Of a stretch of 47,041 bases of DNA, positions 9,570 to 21,455 are shown piece after piece. The notes beneath the pieces are model-generated. The model was not told where the DNA came from. It worked only from the letters and a program-made list of their open reading frames with translations, and did no database searches. Source of the DNA: Cylindrodendrum hubeiense (lineage: Eukaryota > Ascomycota > Sordariomycetes > Hypocreales > Nectriaceae); assembly GCA_014621425.1 (NCBI GenBank), contig JAANBB010000325.1, forward strand, positions 1 through 47,041. The letters are read 5' to 3'. Made by a program: the position numbers and the translations under genes. Position 1 is the stretch's first letter, and each line of letters starts with the position of its first letter.

Positions 9570-10803
9570 ATGCACGGTGGCGCTTTGTGGAGGAACCAAA
9601 GACTGCTCGCACATTCATCGGCCAGCTTGAGAGGAGCCGTATACTCGACTCGTTCAACGACGCCCTTCATCCGCCCTCACTTCTACACCAGCCCTTCCGC
9701 GTCGACTAGAAGACCCTGCTCTTCCTGTCGCCCTCACCCCCCGTTCTCGCAAGACGCAGAATCCCAATCGCCCAACACCAACATGGCTGACATCGGTGCC
9801 TGGGGAGCCTGGCAGGTCGAGTCCTCGACCTTTACCAAGGCCGTTGTGGAGTCGATGCAGAAGCTGTGAGTATTTCCTTATTTTCCATTCCGTCCTCTGA
9901 ATCTTGCCATACTAACGGGGAGCAGGTATCCCGAGGAGCTGGCTGACAGGAAGTGGGATAACGTTGGTCTACTGATAGGCAACTCTGAAACGGATTCTCA
10001 AAAGAAGAAGCCCAGAGTCCTGGTGACCAACGACCTGACCTTCCAGGTCGCCGTCGATGCCATTGGCCAGGGTGCTAGTGTCATTGTCAGCTACCGTAAG
10101 TCTTCGTGAGGACTCGAGTGGAAGTTGAGTATATCTAACATGCCGTCCAGACCCCTTCATCTTCAGCGGCCTCAAGTCCATCACCAACAAGGACCCCCAG
10201 CAAGCCACTCTCTTGCACCTCGCCAAGGCTGGCATAGCCGTTTACTGCCCTCACACGGCCGTCGATGCTGCCCCCGACGGCCTCAACACCTGGCTTGCTG
10301 ATATTGTCTCCGGCCCGCACAAGAGCGAGCGTTCTGTCGCCATTCCCTGCAGTACTGCGCCGCCCTCGCACTCCCCTGCCGGCTATGGTGCTATCGGACA
10401 CTTCGGCCAAGACGTGCCCCTGCGCGAGATCATTCTGCGCATTGCCGAAAAGCTCGGCGGTCTGCGCCATGTCATGGTCGCCAGTCCCGTTGGCTCCAGT
10501 GTCAACACGACCAAGGTCAAGAGCTTCGGCGTGTGCGCCGGCAGCGGCTACGACGTTCTCAAAAACGCCGATGTCGACCTGATCGTCACCGGCGAGACGA
10601 GCCACCACTCGGCGCTGCGGGCCATCCAGCAGGGCCGCACGCTTGTGCAGGTCTTCCACAGCAACTCGGAGCGCGGCTACCTCAAGGAGGTGTTGAAGCC
10701 CAAGCTGGAGGAACAGCTCCGCACGAGTGTGCCTGATGCCGAGGTCATCCTGAGCGAGTATGACAAGGACCCGTTTACCATCCTGGACGTGGGGGAGCTA
10801 TAG
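9570..10803 (+). CDS. NIF3/DUF34 family metal-binding protein
   Basis: Exons 9570-9865, 9926-10095 and 10151-10803 join across 60- and 55-bp introns. The first ATG gives 372 residues. A second in-frame ATG at 9783 (MADIGAWGAWQVESSTFT) gives 301, the length of the conserved part. Family hallmarks are WDNVGLLIG, SYHPFIFSGLKSIT, the HTAVDAAPDGLNTWLAD segment, GETSHHSALRAI and FHSNSERGYLKEV; the His and Glu residues of these motifs form the dinuclear metal site known in NIF3/YbgI structures. The biochemical role of the family is not settled (proposed GTP cyclohydrolase-like or metal-related functions; the yeast member binds Ngg1). The extra 71 N-terminal residues are rich in Ser, Arg and Thr with almost no acidic residues before the last 10, which looks like a mitochondrial presequence. 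Confidence 0.9.
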
Positions 10804-10951
10804 TGTTGTTCACGGAAGAATCTGGGAGCGGCGTATCGTGTTGTAGAGGCCATATTTTGGAGTTGAGGTTGGATCCCCTGCAGCATCGGGGAGTAAAGGA
10901 GAGGAAAAGGAGAGCATTGGCAATCATTGGGTATCTATATCTGTTTGTGCA

Positions 10952-11956
10952 TTACCGTCCATCCTTGGACATTCGCCCGTCCTTTGACACTCGTCCGTCT
11001 TTAGACATTCTTCCGTCCTTGGACACCCGTGTATCTGTTGACGATCGTTCGCTTACTCCGCTCACCCTCCTATCATCCTGACTCAACGCCTCATCACCCT
11101 CCTCCAGACACTCCTCGACGTCATCGCCACCTACACCCTTCTCCTTCCAGGAGAGCAGTAGCCGCCGCGGCATCTCCCACTCCTTGCGCGCTTGCTCGAT
11201 CTTGCCTTCCTTGACCAGGCTTCGCAGCCGCTCCGGCGTTGCGAGAACCTCGGCGGCCAGTTCCCGCGTGCGCTGCCGACGCAGCTCCGCCTCGCGCTTC
11301 TTGCCTTGGTCGGAGCCTGGTGGAGGGACTGACGCGCGGAGGGCTTCGCGGATGGATGAGGCTTGGGTGTAGATTTGGGCAATGGCCGGGTCGAGGGTTG
11401 AGGCCATGGGGTTCAGGGGATCCATGTTTGCTCGCATCTGTTGGAGACGTATTGGTTAGCTCATGGCGGAATCATGACAAGTGGACAGCAAGCCTACCTT
11501 GCGAATCGTCTCCGTCGCCGTAATCAGCTTGCTGTAATTGTCGTAGACGAGAGCCTTCTTCTCGGCATCTAGCGCGCGAACCTCGCCCACGACCCGCGTG
11601 TACAGGCGCAGCAACTCCTCCAAGCTGCTCCGGGCGACCACCTTGGTGACATAGTCGTCGGCGTTAAAGTCCTGGGCGTCGATCTCGCTGGTCGGCACCT
11701 CCGAGTCCGGCAGGTCGATGCGCGGAGCCGAGGCCCGCAGGTTGTAGTACTCGCGGAGGGCGGCGCGGTTGGCCCGTTTGGGCACCGGCTGCTGCGGCTG
11801 CTGGGAGCCCCCGGGCGTGGAGGAGCCGGAGAAGGACGAGGAGGATTGGCCGAGGACGGGCGAGGCGACGGCGGAGCGCGAGATCTCGAGGGATGGGCGC
11901 GTCGACGAGTTGGGGGTGCGCCGGAAGGGTTCGCGGGGGGAGGCGATGGTCGACAT
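10952..11956 (-). CDS. Vps51, GARP/EARP tethering complex subunit
   Basis: Exons 11498-11956 and 10952-11437 join across a 60-bp intron (GTAGGC...CAACAG) to give 314 residues. The N-terminal ~70 residues are Ser/Pro/Gln-rich. The Vps51/COG-type coiled core follows: ALREYYNLRASAPRIDLPDS, FNADDYVTKVVARSSLEELL and KALVYDNYSKLITATETIRK, then MRANMDPLNPMASTLDPAIA. Vps51 is the small subunit of the Golgi-associated retrograde protein complex that tethers endosome-derived vesicles at the trans-Golgi and binds the SNARE Tlg1 in yeast. The C-terminus is unusual: after an acidic stretch it ends in four tandem [MV]SKDGR hexapeptides encoded by an 18-bp minisatellite. The gene converges on NIF3 (148 bp between stop codons) and is divergent from Rmi1. 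Confidence 0.9.
10955..11030 (-). repeat. 18-bp minisatellite at the 3' end of the Vps51 gene
   Basis: About four imperfect 18-bp units are visible on the + strand, each containing a variant of CGTCCNTCNTTRGACA. On the coding strand each unit encodes one [MV]SKDGR hexapeptide, and the array runs up to the stop codon. The unit length is a multiple of three, so copy-number changes keep the frame. Confidence 0.8.
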
Positions 11957-12382
11957 TGCGGAAGATATAAAGGAGAGACAAAGAAGAAGAATGCGGCGGG
12001 AGCAGAGGACGGTTGGTGATGCTCCTCTCCTTGGTGGTTTGGTGGTTTCGATCCGGGAGGCCGTCAGCAAGGCTCGAGGTGACACGGTACGGCACGACTC
12101 CGTTAGTGGCCAGCCCCCCTGGAGCTGCGGAGGATGCAGGGGGCATGGGGCCATTGGATCTGCCTTTTAGGGGATGCGCCCCGTTTTCAGTCGCCTGGAA
12201 ACGTCATGGCTCAGCGAGGCTGACAGCTGTTACCCCACTGTCCAACTTTCACATGGGAGCTTGAGCTCCAAGCTCGATGCTCCGCTGCTGCTTCATCTGC
12301 ACTCGGCTCCGTCAACACCACAACCCAACATCATGAAACCGCGATAGCACTCAATCAACTCAACACCACGCGACGCGACGCA
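11957..12382. promoter_or_regulatory. Divergent promoter region, Vps51 / Rmi1
   Basis: This 426-bp spacer lies between head-to-head genes. No repeat or known binding site was recognised. Confidence 0.4.
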
Positions 12383-13132
12383 ATGGATCTCACCGGCCAG
12401 CTCCGCGCCGCCATCCTCGCCCAATACCTCCCCCACCCATCGAGCGTCTTCCTCAACTCTCTCATCACCGCACGCTCCCCGCCCCCACCACTGCCGTCCC
12501 TCGTCGCAACCGCCAAGGCCCGCCTGCTCGCCGCCGACCTGTCGTCCTCGGGCCTCCTCAGCACGGGGTCCGTCCCTAGCTTCCCGCCGGGCGTCGACGC
12601 AGCCGCCACCCGCGAGCTCCGGCTGCAGCGCCCCGTGCATGTGCAGGTCGTCGACGTCGAGAACCTCTCGCTGAGTCGCTGGGAGCAGATCGAGGAGCTG
12701 GAGGCGGTGGAGCGTGGCGAAACCACCCGTGGGAGGGAGGTTATTCGCGTCACCGCCGAGGACGACAACGAGAATGGCGAGAGCAGTGCGCAGACGCAGA
12801 CGCAGCGGTCATCTACACGGACACCGACATCCACGGGCATTCGTCCCGCCGGCAAGAACGCAACGCACCGGCTCGTGCTGCAGGACTGCAAGGGCACCAA
12901 GGTATTTGCCATGGAACTGAAACGCATGGACAGCATCGGCGTCGGAACGACCCAGATGGGCGAGAAGATACTCCTCAAGGCCGGCACCGTGATATCACGA
13001 GGGACAATATTGCTTGAGCCCGACAAGTGCATCCTGCTGGGCGGCAAGATCGAGGCGTGGCAGAGGGTGTGGATGGATGGCAGGTTAGCAAGACTTCGCG
13101 AGGCTGTCAACGAGGACGAGTCACGTCGGTAA
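12383..13132 (+). CDS. RecQ-mediated genome instability protein 1 (Rmi1)
   Basis: A single exon encodes 249 residues, close to yeast Rmi1 in size. The N-terminal helical bundle starts MDLTGQLRAAILAQYLPHPS and contains VFLNSLITAR. A linker with a Gln/Thr/Ser-rich segment (QTQTQRSSTRTPTSTG) leads to an OB-fold with HRLVLQDCKGTKVFAMELK, GEKILLKAGTVISRGTILLE and CILLGGKIEAWQRVW. This is the RMI1_N arrangement. The protein stabilises the Sgs1/RecQ helicase-Top3 complex and promotes dissolution of double Holliday junctions in the nucleus. The gene is convergent with Ski3, with 196 bp between stop codons. Confidence 0.85.
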   Translation: MDLTGQLRAAILAQYLPHPSSVFLNSLITARSPPPPLPSLVATAKARLLAADLSSSGLLSTGSVPSFPPGVDAAATRELRLQRPVHVQVVDVENLSLSRWEQIEELEAVERGETTRGREVIRVTAEDDNENGESSAQTQTQRSSTRTPTSTGIRPAGKNATHRLVLQDCKGTKVFAMELKRMDSIGVGTTQMGEKILLKAGTVISRGTILLEPDKCILLGGKIEAWQRVWMDGRLARLREAVNEDESRR

Positions 13133-13328
13133 TGAGACCATGGCATTTTGGAGACTTGGAGTAGACCAGCGTTCATATAGAGTGATACCCCTTTTTTTTC
13201 TTACATGCTGGTTTCATATGGGTTGCGGCTTGTAGCAAAGACACCATCTGACAACACTATTTTCCATATCCGGCCCTTCTATCCGCTTGAAATAGTCATG
13301 ACCTCGTCACATCGTCCAACTAATCTTC

Positions 13329-16300
13329 CTAAATCCCCTGTGTAGCAGTCTCCAACGCCTTCCATCCGCCCTGCTCCCACGGCGCCAGGAACGCCGCTCT
13401 CTGCGCATCTCCCGCCCTCTGCGTCCCGGCATACGCCTTGGCCAAATCCTGCGCCTCCAGGAGTCCCCGTGGAGGAATGCCGCGGACGGCCACCTTGAGC
13501 GCCATCTGCGCCGCGTGCTCGTCGCCCGTCGTCTCCGCGAGCGCTGACCATCCGTGGGGCAGGTTGGGATACAGCATGATGTCTGTCTGCATCTGCGTCC
13601 TCGCGTCCTCTTCGGTCCGGCCCTCTCCGAGCGTGGAAATTGCGCGGAGCACCTCACCAATATTTGACTGCTCTGAGACCGTCACCTTGTCGTTGGTGCG
13701 GAGTCGCTGAAGCTCTTCGACCACGGCTTCCAGGCTGTCTTCATCGTTGTCGAGCAACGCGATGACGCCCAGGAGCAGAACGGACTGGACATGCTCAGGG
13801 TGCTCTTCAATAACACCAAAGAGGCCTTCACGAGCCCTGTCCCTGGAAGACTCGGAGCCTTCAGCCCACAGGACCTGAGCCAGCAAGCAGATCGCATCAG
13901 GGTTGCCAGAAGACTCAGTCAATGCCTCTTCGAAACGTTTGATAGCGTCATCGAAATCACTGTCAAAATACTGCGCGAGGCCGACTGTCAAGTGGGCAGA
14001 GAGTCGCGATTTTCTGCGTTGATCGCTCGTAAGCTCATTCTCGGCGTCCTCGCTGCTGAGGCTGAGGGCCAATTCTCCGCACTCGACAGCCTCCTTGTAT
14101 GAGCCAGATGCGAGATACGCTCTCGCCAGATCGGTCTTGGCCAAAGCAAACCGAGCTAGGCTATCAGATGACTCTGTCCTTTCGTAATCAGCCTCAAGAG
14201 TAGCAGAGATCTTCTCGAGTGTCTCAACAGCCCGGGAGCTCTCGCGCGTCCGCTCTTGGTAGAGTGTCGAGAGGTGGCCAAAGGCCAAATCTTCGGGCTT
14301 GAGGCTCTGGAGCTGGTTGAGTGCGAACAGGGGTTGGATGAATGCGGCGACAGTGAGGCTGTTGGACGGCACCTTGAGGATATGATCAAACATGGAAGTC
14401 GAGTAATGGCGACGTGTTGGCACAGACGACGACTCTGAGATCTCCATAGCGTGTGTAAAGATACCCCTTGCCTCCTTCGTGTCACCATGCAGCAAGGCGA
14501 CGAATGCTTGGCCAAGCCATGCATGTGCGTACTCTGGATCAGTTGACTGCGATCTCGTGTAGGCTTCGTTGGCCAACTTGACATCCCCAGACAACAATGC
14601 TAGCGTTCCCAAGTTCGTCCACGCCACAGGGTTCCTCTCGTTGAGGTAAAGGCTTCTTGAGAACGCATGCTGCGAAATCGATGGACTGATTTCGCTCGTC
14701 ACCACACCAAGCGAGTTCCAGAACTCTGAGTTTCCGGCCTCCAGCTCGATTGCCCGCTTAAATGACCTCACGGCTGTCTTAATATATCGGTTAGATTTCT
14801 TGCGGAGATCAGTGGGTAGGCAGATGTGGGCACGGTATTCAGCCCATCCGAGATTGTAGTACGCAACAGCTTGTGCGTGTCGATCGCGGTTGGAAATGTA
14901 GATGGCTTGCTTGTGGCATAAAATCGTAGCGTGGATGCATCGCGTAAGATCGACTCCGGGTTGCTCATCGTCTGCGTAAAGCCCCTTGGCAAGCACGACG
15001 TTAGTACCGACATTATCGACCTCTGAAAATATGGCATAGGCTTCCTGTGGGCTGTTCTCCAAAAGGGTGCAGATGGATTGCGTCGGAAGATCGGCTGTGC
15101 GACTCTGGACGGATGAGAAAACGGAGCAAGCGTCTCCCACTGTCTTCCAGAAGTTGAAAGTCTCGAGGACGTTTCCAGTTGCCTTAGTTGCAAATTCGAT
15201 GGTGTCGATAGCGAGTTGGACTGCCTTTCCGAATAATCCCTTCTCAATCGATGTGAGAGCATTGTCCACCATAGTCTGCATAAGAGCAATGATGACACCC
15301 TCTTCATCGGGATGGGTCTCCAAAACAGCCTTGTAGAGTGAGATTGAGTCGTCAAAGTCGGCCAGCTCACGCTTGACATTAGCCAGCATGTACTTGGTGA
15401 ACCATGTGTCGTTGGAAATATCTGTTTTGATATTCTCCTCCAGTTTCTGGGCGTTGACAATAGCCTTCGTAGCGGCGACGTGTCGACCAGAGCTGTGGTA
15501 ACTCTCTCCAAGTCCAACCCAAGAGTGGTAGTCCTCGGGAGAAATACGCAGTGCCGCTTGGAATGATACAATCGCCTTGTGGTAGTCTTGCTTGTTCAGC
15601 TCAGCAACGCCCAATGCTGCGAATGGCCAGCTGATCCCCTTCCTCTTAGATCCAGGAGGTGGCTTCACCTTTCCGGAATCAACAATGCGGCGAGCCACAA
15701 GCTCAACCCGGTCCCAGTCTCCATCATCCGCAAAGGAGCGTGCCAGTCGCTCGGCCGCAACCACTTCGCCAGGTGACAGCTCTAAGGCCTTTTGGAAACA
15801 GCGTCGCGATCTCTTCTTGTCTTTGACATAGTCGGCATAAAAGACACCGAGGTTTGTGTAGGTAGGCGCGTAGTTAATGTGGTTGTTCAAGGCACTAAGC
15901 CAGAATGAATACGCGCATTCTCCCTTGCGTTGTTTCCTTGCTGCACGACTAGTATCGATATTCCAGACGCAGACACCAAGTCGATACTGGGTTTCGCCCA
16001 GCAGTTCTTTCGAGGCAGCTCCCTGTTTCTCAAGAGGCTCCAGGCACTCCAGCAGTTCTTCCTTTGCCGTTTGCCAGTCTCCCTTTAGTGCCTTAACCCA
16101 CGCAGCCTCTGACTTGACTCGGATATTAGTGACATCACGCTGAAGAGCACGGGTGAGGAATTCAATGGCTTGGTCGTACTCCTCCTCCTCTTCATAGATG
16201 AGACCAACACCAATCAGAGCCGAGGTGGATGTGGCGTCGCGCTCGAGGACCTTGTCGAAATGATTCTTTGCCTCTTGGTGATGTCGCGGTGATTGATAGT

Positions 16301-17646
16301 AAACCAGAGCAGTGCCAAGTGATAGAAAGTACGCGTCTTCCGTATTCACGTGCAATATTCCTGTCTTCTTACGCTCTTTGATCACAAGGTCCAATGCCTT
16401 GCGCATCAACTCGACAGTACTTTCGTACTCTCCAAGGTGAAGGAAGTATTGACTAACTAGCCTGTAAGCAAAGAGGGAGTCGGCAGTAGTGATGCCCTCT
16501 GTCATCATCACGAGACGGTCCTCGTCTGTCAATGGAACAACCAACGTGGGCACTCCGCCGTCCTCGTCGTCCTCGCTGTCTTCTGAGCCGCCTGAAACAG
16601 ATGGAGCCTTCTCCGACAGTTTTTGGGCGGGGAACGGTGAGATAGGGCTTGTCAAAAAGCTCGTAATAACTTTGTACAAGTCGCTCTCGGGGAAGAATGT
16701 GCAGTAGCTTCGGAGGACATCCACATCCCACTCTTTGATCTCCTTGTTGTCTTGCCAGTCTATGGCGATATCCCAAGCGAGCTTGAACGGGTGCATGATA
16801 GTGACCATGCCATTTGCCAGATCAAGAGTCTTCTGACGCTCCTGGTCCTTTTCAGCACCTGCCGGCGCGACCAACAGGCGCTCGTGGCAAAGTTGAATGA
16901 GCTTCTCCTCGTAGGTCCTTCGGAGGTCATCATCATTTGTCCAGTTGATGAGTTGTCGGTAGATGTGTTCCAGCTTGCTCTGGTTATAGACCTCTCGCTT
17001 CACCTCCAAGGTAACCTCGCCAAGCTTAGCACCCAGCCGGGTTCGACGCTCGCCGATGAGAGTGTTGATACGCTTCTTCTCAAAGGTCTCGATGATGTGC
17101 GCAATGCTCTCGTATGTTTTCGCGGGAGGCGGGAATCGACCTTCCAGGATGCCATACAGAGGACTCTCTGGAAGTTGGATCCAAAGCGCATCAGCGTACT
17201 GGAGTTGATCTCCGTGGACTCGGGCGAAATCCACAAATTTTATAACAACATCTTGAGACTTGTACAGGTCCTCGGCATCATGGTAAATTTGAGCGAGACT
17301 CACGACTGCTTGCTGATATTCGTTAAGTTTCTTGGCAGACTGCTTCTCAAACAGCTTGATCAGGCCTTGCCAGGCCTGCGCCTCCTGGGAGCGAATCAAT
17401 GTGGCCGAGCGATACACATTTTCGGCCTCTTCGAGATTGCCCTTCTTGTCTAACGCAAATGCAAGGAAGATGTGCCTATGGTGGTCAGCTGTGAGCTCAT
17501 CAAAGCTGTCCGTGCGGGCTGTGATACCCTTGGTAGTGCTTGGACTCCTTCTTTATGAATTCCTTGGCCTGGGCAACAGCATCGTCAAACTTCTGTTGTC
17601 GGATAGCATCGTTGATGGCCTTGAGAGCCGCCTTGGACCCTGACAT
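13329..17646 (-). CDS. Ski3, TPR scaffold subunit of the Ski complex
   Basis: A short first exon (17528-17646) and one very long exon (13329-17475) join across a 52-bp intron to give 1421 residues, in the family's size range. The start MSGSKAALKAINDAIRQQKF opens a first TPR (FDDAVAQAKEFIKK). Many degenerate tetratricopeptide repeats follow through the whole length, among them HIFLAFALDKKGNLEEAENV, ALIGVGLIYEEEEEYDQAIE, YAPTYTNLGVFYADYVKDKK, YHSWVGLGESYHSSGRHVAA and NPVAWTNLGTLALLSGDVKL. Ski3 holds the Ski2 helicase and Ski8 WD-repeat subunits and feeds mRNA to the cytoplasmic exosome for 3'-5' and non-stop decay. An in-frame upstream ATG (17700) exists, but homology-like sequence begins at 17646. 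Confidence 0.93.
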
Positions 17647-18652
17647 AGTGCTCGCACTGAGGCCTGCAAGCGAAACCCCACTACACTCGGAACAGCGCAC
17701 TCAGTCGCAGCGGAAGACAGTCTTGACAGGGGTAAATGGGGAGGTTTCAGGTGATATATGATGAGCCCGTAAGACTTATCATGTCCGCAAAGCACTAGAA
17801 CTTCCCAGATCGAAAGCGGCTCGGTTGACAAGGTTGTGATATGTAGGTGATCCATCCAGGCTCCCGCTGTGTGCTGTGGTTTATGTCATTCCTAGACTAG
17901 CCGAGGATTTCCCGGACACACCTCACATTGACATTACGCACGCCGCAAACAACAACTCTAACGCAGAACATGTTGCTCAGAATTTTGAAATGGTAATTTT
18001 ACTAGTTAATGTACATAAAAAATTACCTAATGACTTATTTCATCGTTAGGACAACAAGAGTGGTGCATAGATCCGAGGGTGAGTTGACTGGATGGAAGCA
18101 CATCTTTGGGTGTTTTGGAGTCTCGCCACAAGCTTTCATTGCCTCTCATCGAAGAAAAAAAAACCATTACAACAGTCGCAATCAAATTAGGGGCATGATT
18201 CTTCTGTTTTTGCCGTCTTAATTTTAGGCTTACTCGCTCATGTCATATTTTAGACTCTGAATATTTATATTTCAGTCCAGGGTAGACTCACACGAAGAAC
18301 ACTGGATATTCCGCCCGTAAACCTGTATTATCTCATCTAGACGACTGTTCATTGTAACATTTTGGATTACGCCATTCGAAGATGAAGATGGCCTCTGCTG
18401 TTTGGAATATTTTGATTCCTGTCTATATATCGTACGGGGCATTTCGGCTTTCACACAAATGTTGGCTTCGGAGTAAAGTAGTGAATTCGTAAATTAGCAA
18501 AGTAGTTAGACGGAAATCTGAAAGCTGTGTAATTGATCGCAGCGGAATGTATCAAACAAGAGAAATATATCAATGTGAAGGCCAAAGAGGTTCCTCTTCA
18601 CCCCAGCGCCATGAGATAATGAGTTAATGGACGAGCCCATTAGCGCTCGAGA
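17647..18652. other. AT-rich 1-kb spacer between Ski3 and MFS transporter
   Basis: The first ~300 bp should contain the Ski3 promoter. From about 17960 to 18560 the composition is clearly more AT-rich than the flanking genes (runs such as AATTTTGAAATGGTAATTTT). A 9-bp perfect inverted repeat (GGTAATTTT at 17992-18000, AAAATTACC at 18019-18027) forms a small hairpin. No coding sequence, transposase remnant or tRNA was recognised. Confidence 0.5.
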
Positions 18653-21455
18653 TCATTGGTGCTTCGACACCGCTGTGTCAAGTTCTACCAAATTGGTTGA
18701 GTCAAGCTCTGCAGGCTTCGTCTTCTCAACAGCCTCAGTTTGACTGTCAGGCCGTGCCCTCCCTTCAAAATCTGTGCGGAGAGCCCGTTCACTGCCCGCA
18801 GCCTCCACTCCCGGAAGATCCTCGAGGCTACCCACTGCTTCACCTCCAACCCTTGGTCTGTTGTCACCTAAACTTGCCGGGTCCCAGATCAAATCGTGGT
18901 AAAACTGTGGCTCAAGCTCCATCTTCCGGAGGACGTACCGACGGAACACCCAAGGCAGGTATGTCATGACCTGGAAACTCATGAATCGGCGCTTTGATAC
19001 GGCAAAGATGAGATCCAAGTCCTCAAGGTTCCGCCTCTTGGTCTCTTCGACAAGAAGGAAGACGAGAATGAAGGCCAGAACATTGAGACCGCTAAACAAT
19101 CCCAGTGATCCAGCGTCACCTAGGTCTGAGTTGATGCTGTGAGTACATTAGCATAGGATCCCGAGACTTCAGGTGTGTGCCTCACTTGGGGAAAAACATT
19201 GACAGAAGTCCGGCAAATAGGAGATTGATTGAGATCGCCCACGCAGTACCCTGTAATAATTAGTGACTATCCATGACTGTATTTGAGACTTACTTACCGC
19301 TTCTCGATGTGATAACGGGAAACTTTCAGATGCAATGGTAAATGGGATAGGGCCCATTCCTGGAGAGTAAGCCGCGGCAAAAACTATCTTGGTCAGTACA
19401 GTACAGCTATCTTTTCCTGGGGGCTTATTTCATTTACCAAAAAGGAAGAAGGCTAAAACACCAATTTTTGCATCTTCGCTGCTAATGAGGAACGAAAGCG
19501 CACCCCCAGCCATAAGCACAGCCATTACTGGCAGAGTAAGAATAAGCCATTTTCTCCTACCCAGAGTATCTATACTCTTGATGGCCGGTAGTGCGAACAA
19601 AAAATTGACGGTGCCTAGAGAACACTTGCTTAACAAGAATGGTCAGAACTAGAAGAAATGAGACCTACCAAGGCCGAGGCTGTATCCCATGGCAATGATC
19701 TTGTCAGCACCCGCGCGGTTAAAGAGAGTTCCTGGGGAAAGATTAGTATGACCGTGTATTGTTAGTCTGTTGAGAAGAAATGGTACCTGAATAGAACGCG
19801 ATGACATTGACTGCTCTCCTGTTAGTCACAGTTTATTCAACGGTCTAAGATTAGGACTTACTTCCACATAGTTGCTGGGCTAGGTTCACCACAGAGCTTG
19901 AAATTACTGCGTTGCATAGGCGCCGCTGCTGAAACAGCTGTCTGAACTGTCGGAAGAAATCTCGCAATGTCCACCAGAACCCTGGCGAAAGCATCGCGGC
20001 GAGCTCTTCCTCGACTCCTCCTAGCGTCTCTTGTTCAATGGACTTGTGGACAACGTAAATGTCACGCAGAGCTTGAAGCTGTGTCTCCTATAAGCTGAGG
20101 AGTTCGAGGATTATGTGCTTGGTTCACTTACCTCGGTGTTACGGACCCGACGCAACATTTGGTAGGCCATTTCTGGGCTGTAATTTGGACCCTTGAGAAG
20201 ATGGTACCGGGGTGATTCCGGACAAAAGAAGATAGCCGCTATAAACAAGGCCAGTGCCGGCACCATTGGAGCGCCTTGAATCAAGCCCAAGGTCAACCGA
20301 TCTGAGTTTGCGGTTGTGAAGATGAGGTTGAAAGCGAACCCCATCATAATCCCAAATGCAACCCTACAAATTTTGAAATTAGCCACGAGTAAGGTGTTTC
20401 ACGGCGGTGTCTTACCAGAGCTGCCAGGCTAGGATTGCAGAACCGCGCCAGAAACCAATGGCGGTTTCGGAAGCGAGGATAGGGGTACTGACAGCCTTCA
20501 CGCCCATACCTGTAGATAATATAAGTTTTAAGCCACACCATATGTGGTTGGTTGATTCATTTCAAATACCAACATACCGATTCCATTAACGATGCGGACG
20601 CAGAACAACTGCAACCAATTTCTTGCAAACACGGCGCCAAGGGAGCTGGAAAAGATGAGAACGGCGGCAAATGCCATGCCACCTCTTCTCCCGAACCAGT
20701 AGTTGATGGGTAATGATAGAGGACAACCAACGAGAGCAGCAAAGAACCAAGGAGATCCATTCGCTGCTCCCAGTCGCCAATCGTCTCCACTAATAGAGTG
20801 GCGAGTTCCTGTTGGATTGTTTTCTTCGACATCCCCATTAAGTCCCCACTCGTCCTTGAATAAGGAGGCACCGTTGAAAGAAGATTGAACGAATCCTATG
20901 CAAATATTAACACAAATACCGATGATAACGACATAGCAGAAATAAAACATGGTCAAATGGAAAACCCATGTCAGGGTTGACAATGAAGAGTACTCACCCT
21001 GTAGAAAAGCTGCCAGTGACACTGTCAAGATGACAATTCGCATGCCCTTTTCACTAAACGGAACATCCCTTTCCCTCCGAATTGCTCGCTTCTCGTCTGG
21101 AGTTAGTTGCACAGGGAGGTCAAGTCTGGCATTAGGATTATCATCTCGGGCAACCTGATCGTAAGTGCGAATGTCCTTGGCTACCCGAGCACCCCGTAGA
21201 ATTTCTTCGTAGTCGACTGAGCGAAGATATGTCTCGTGGAAGTGCTGCACATCGGCCTTGAGCTCATCGTCTGTTAAGTGCGCTGTTCAAAGTCATTAGG
21301 CACATGCCAGTCGGCAAGGGTTTGGATCCTTGCGTACCTAGAGGGTTCTCGATAATGGCCTGGTCATTTGCTCTACGATTGTTTACCTGCGCTGAAACGG
21401 ACATGTGTTGGTGATGTCCATTTGACGATTCGCGGTTGTGCTTCGGGCCAGACAT
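18653..21455 (-). CDS. MFS sugar/polyol transporter, 12 exons
   Basis: Twelve exons join in phase: 21338-21455, 20998-21282, 20578-20895, 20416-20509, 20132-20363, 19862-20087, 19787-19810 (24 nt), 19669-19731, 19438-19614, 19298-19383, 19186-19250 and 18653-19136. The product has 723 residues. Sugar-porter signatures are NYWFGRRGGMAFAA, the central PESPRYHLLKG, VNLAQQLCGINVIAFYS (helix 7), IDTLGRRKWL and GPIPFTIASESFPLSHREAG (helix 10-11), then FLLVEETKRRNLEDLDLIFA. The ~110-residue N-terminal and ~120-residue C-terminal cytoplasmic tails are long for the family. The tail motif PWVFRRYVLRKMELEPQFYH resembles fungal myo-inositol/polyol carrier relatives, but the substrate cannot be read from sequence. 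It acts in the plasma membrane as a probable proton symporter. Confidence 0.88.

Noticed and set aside
17992..18027. Perfect 9-bp inverted repeat GGTAATTTT/AAAATTACC
   Set aside because: Short, AT-rich, with no target duplication or coding neighbour; likely to arise by chance in AT-rich sequence.
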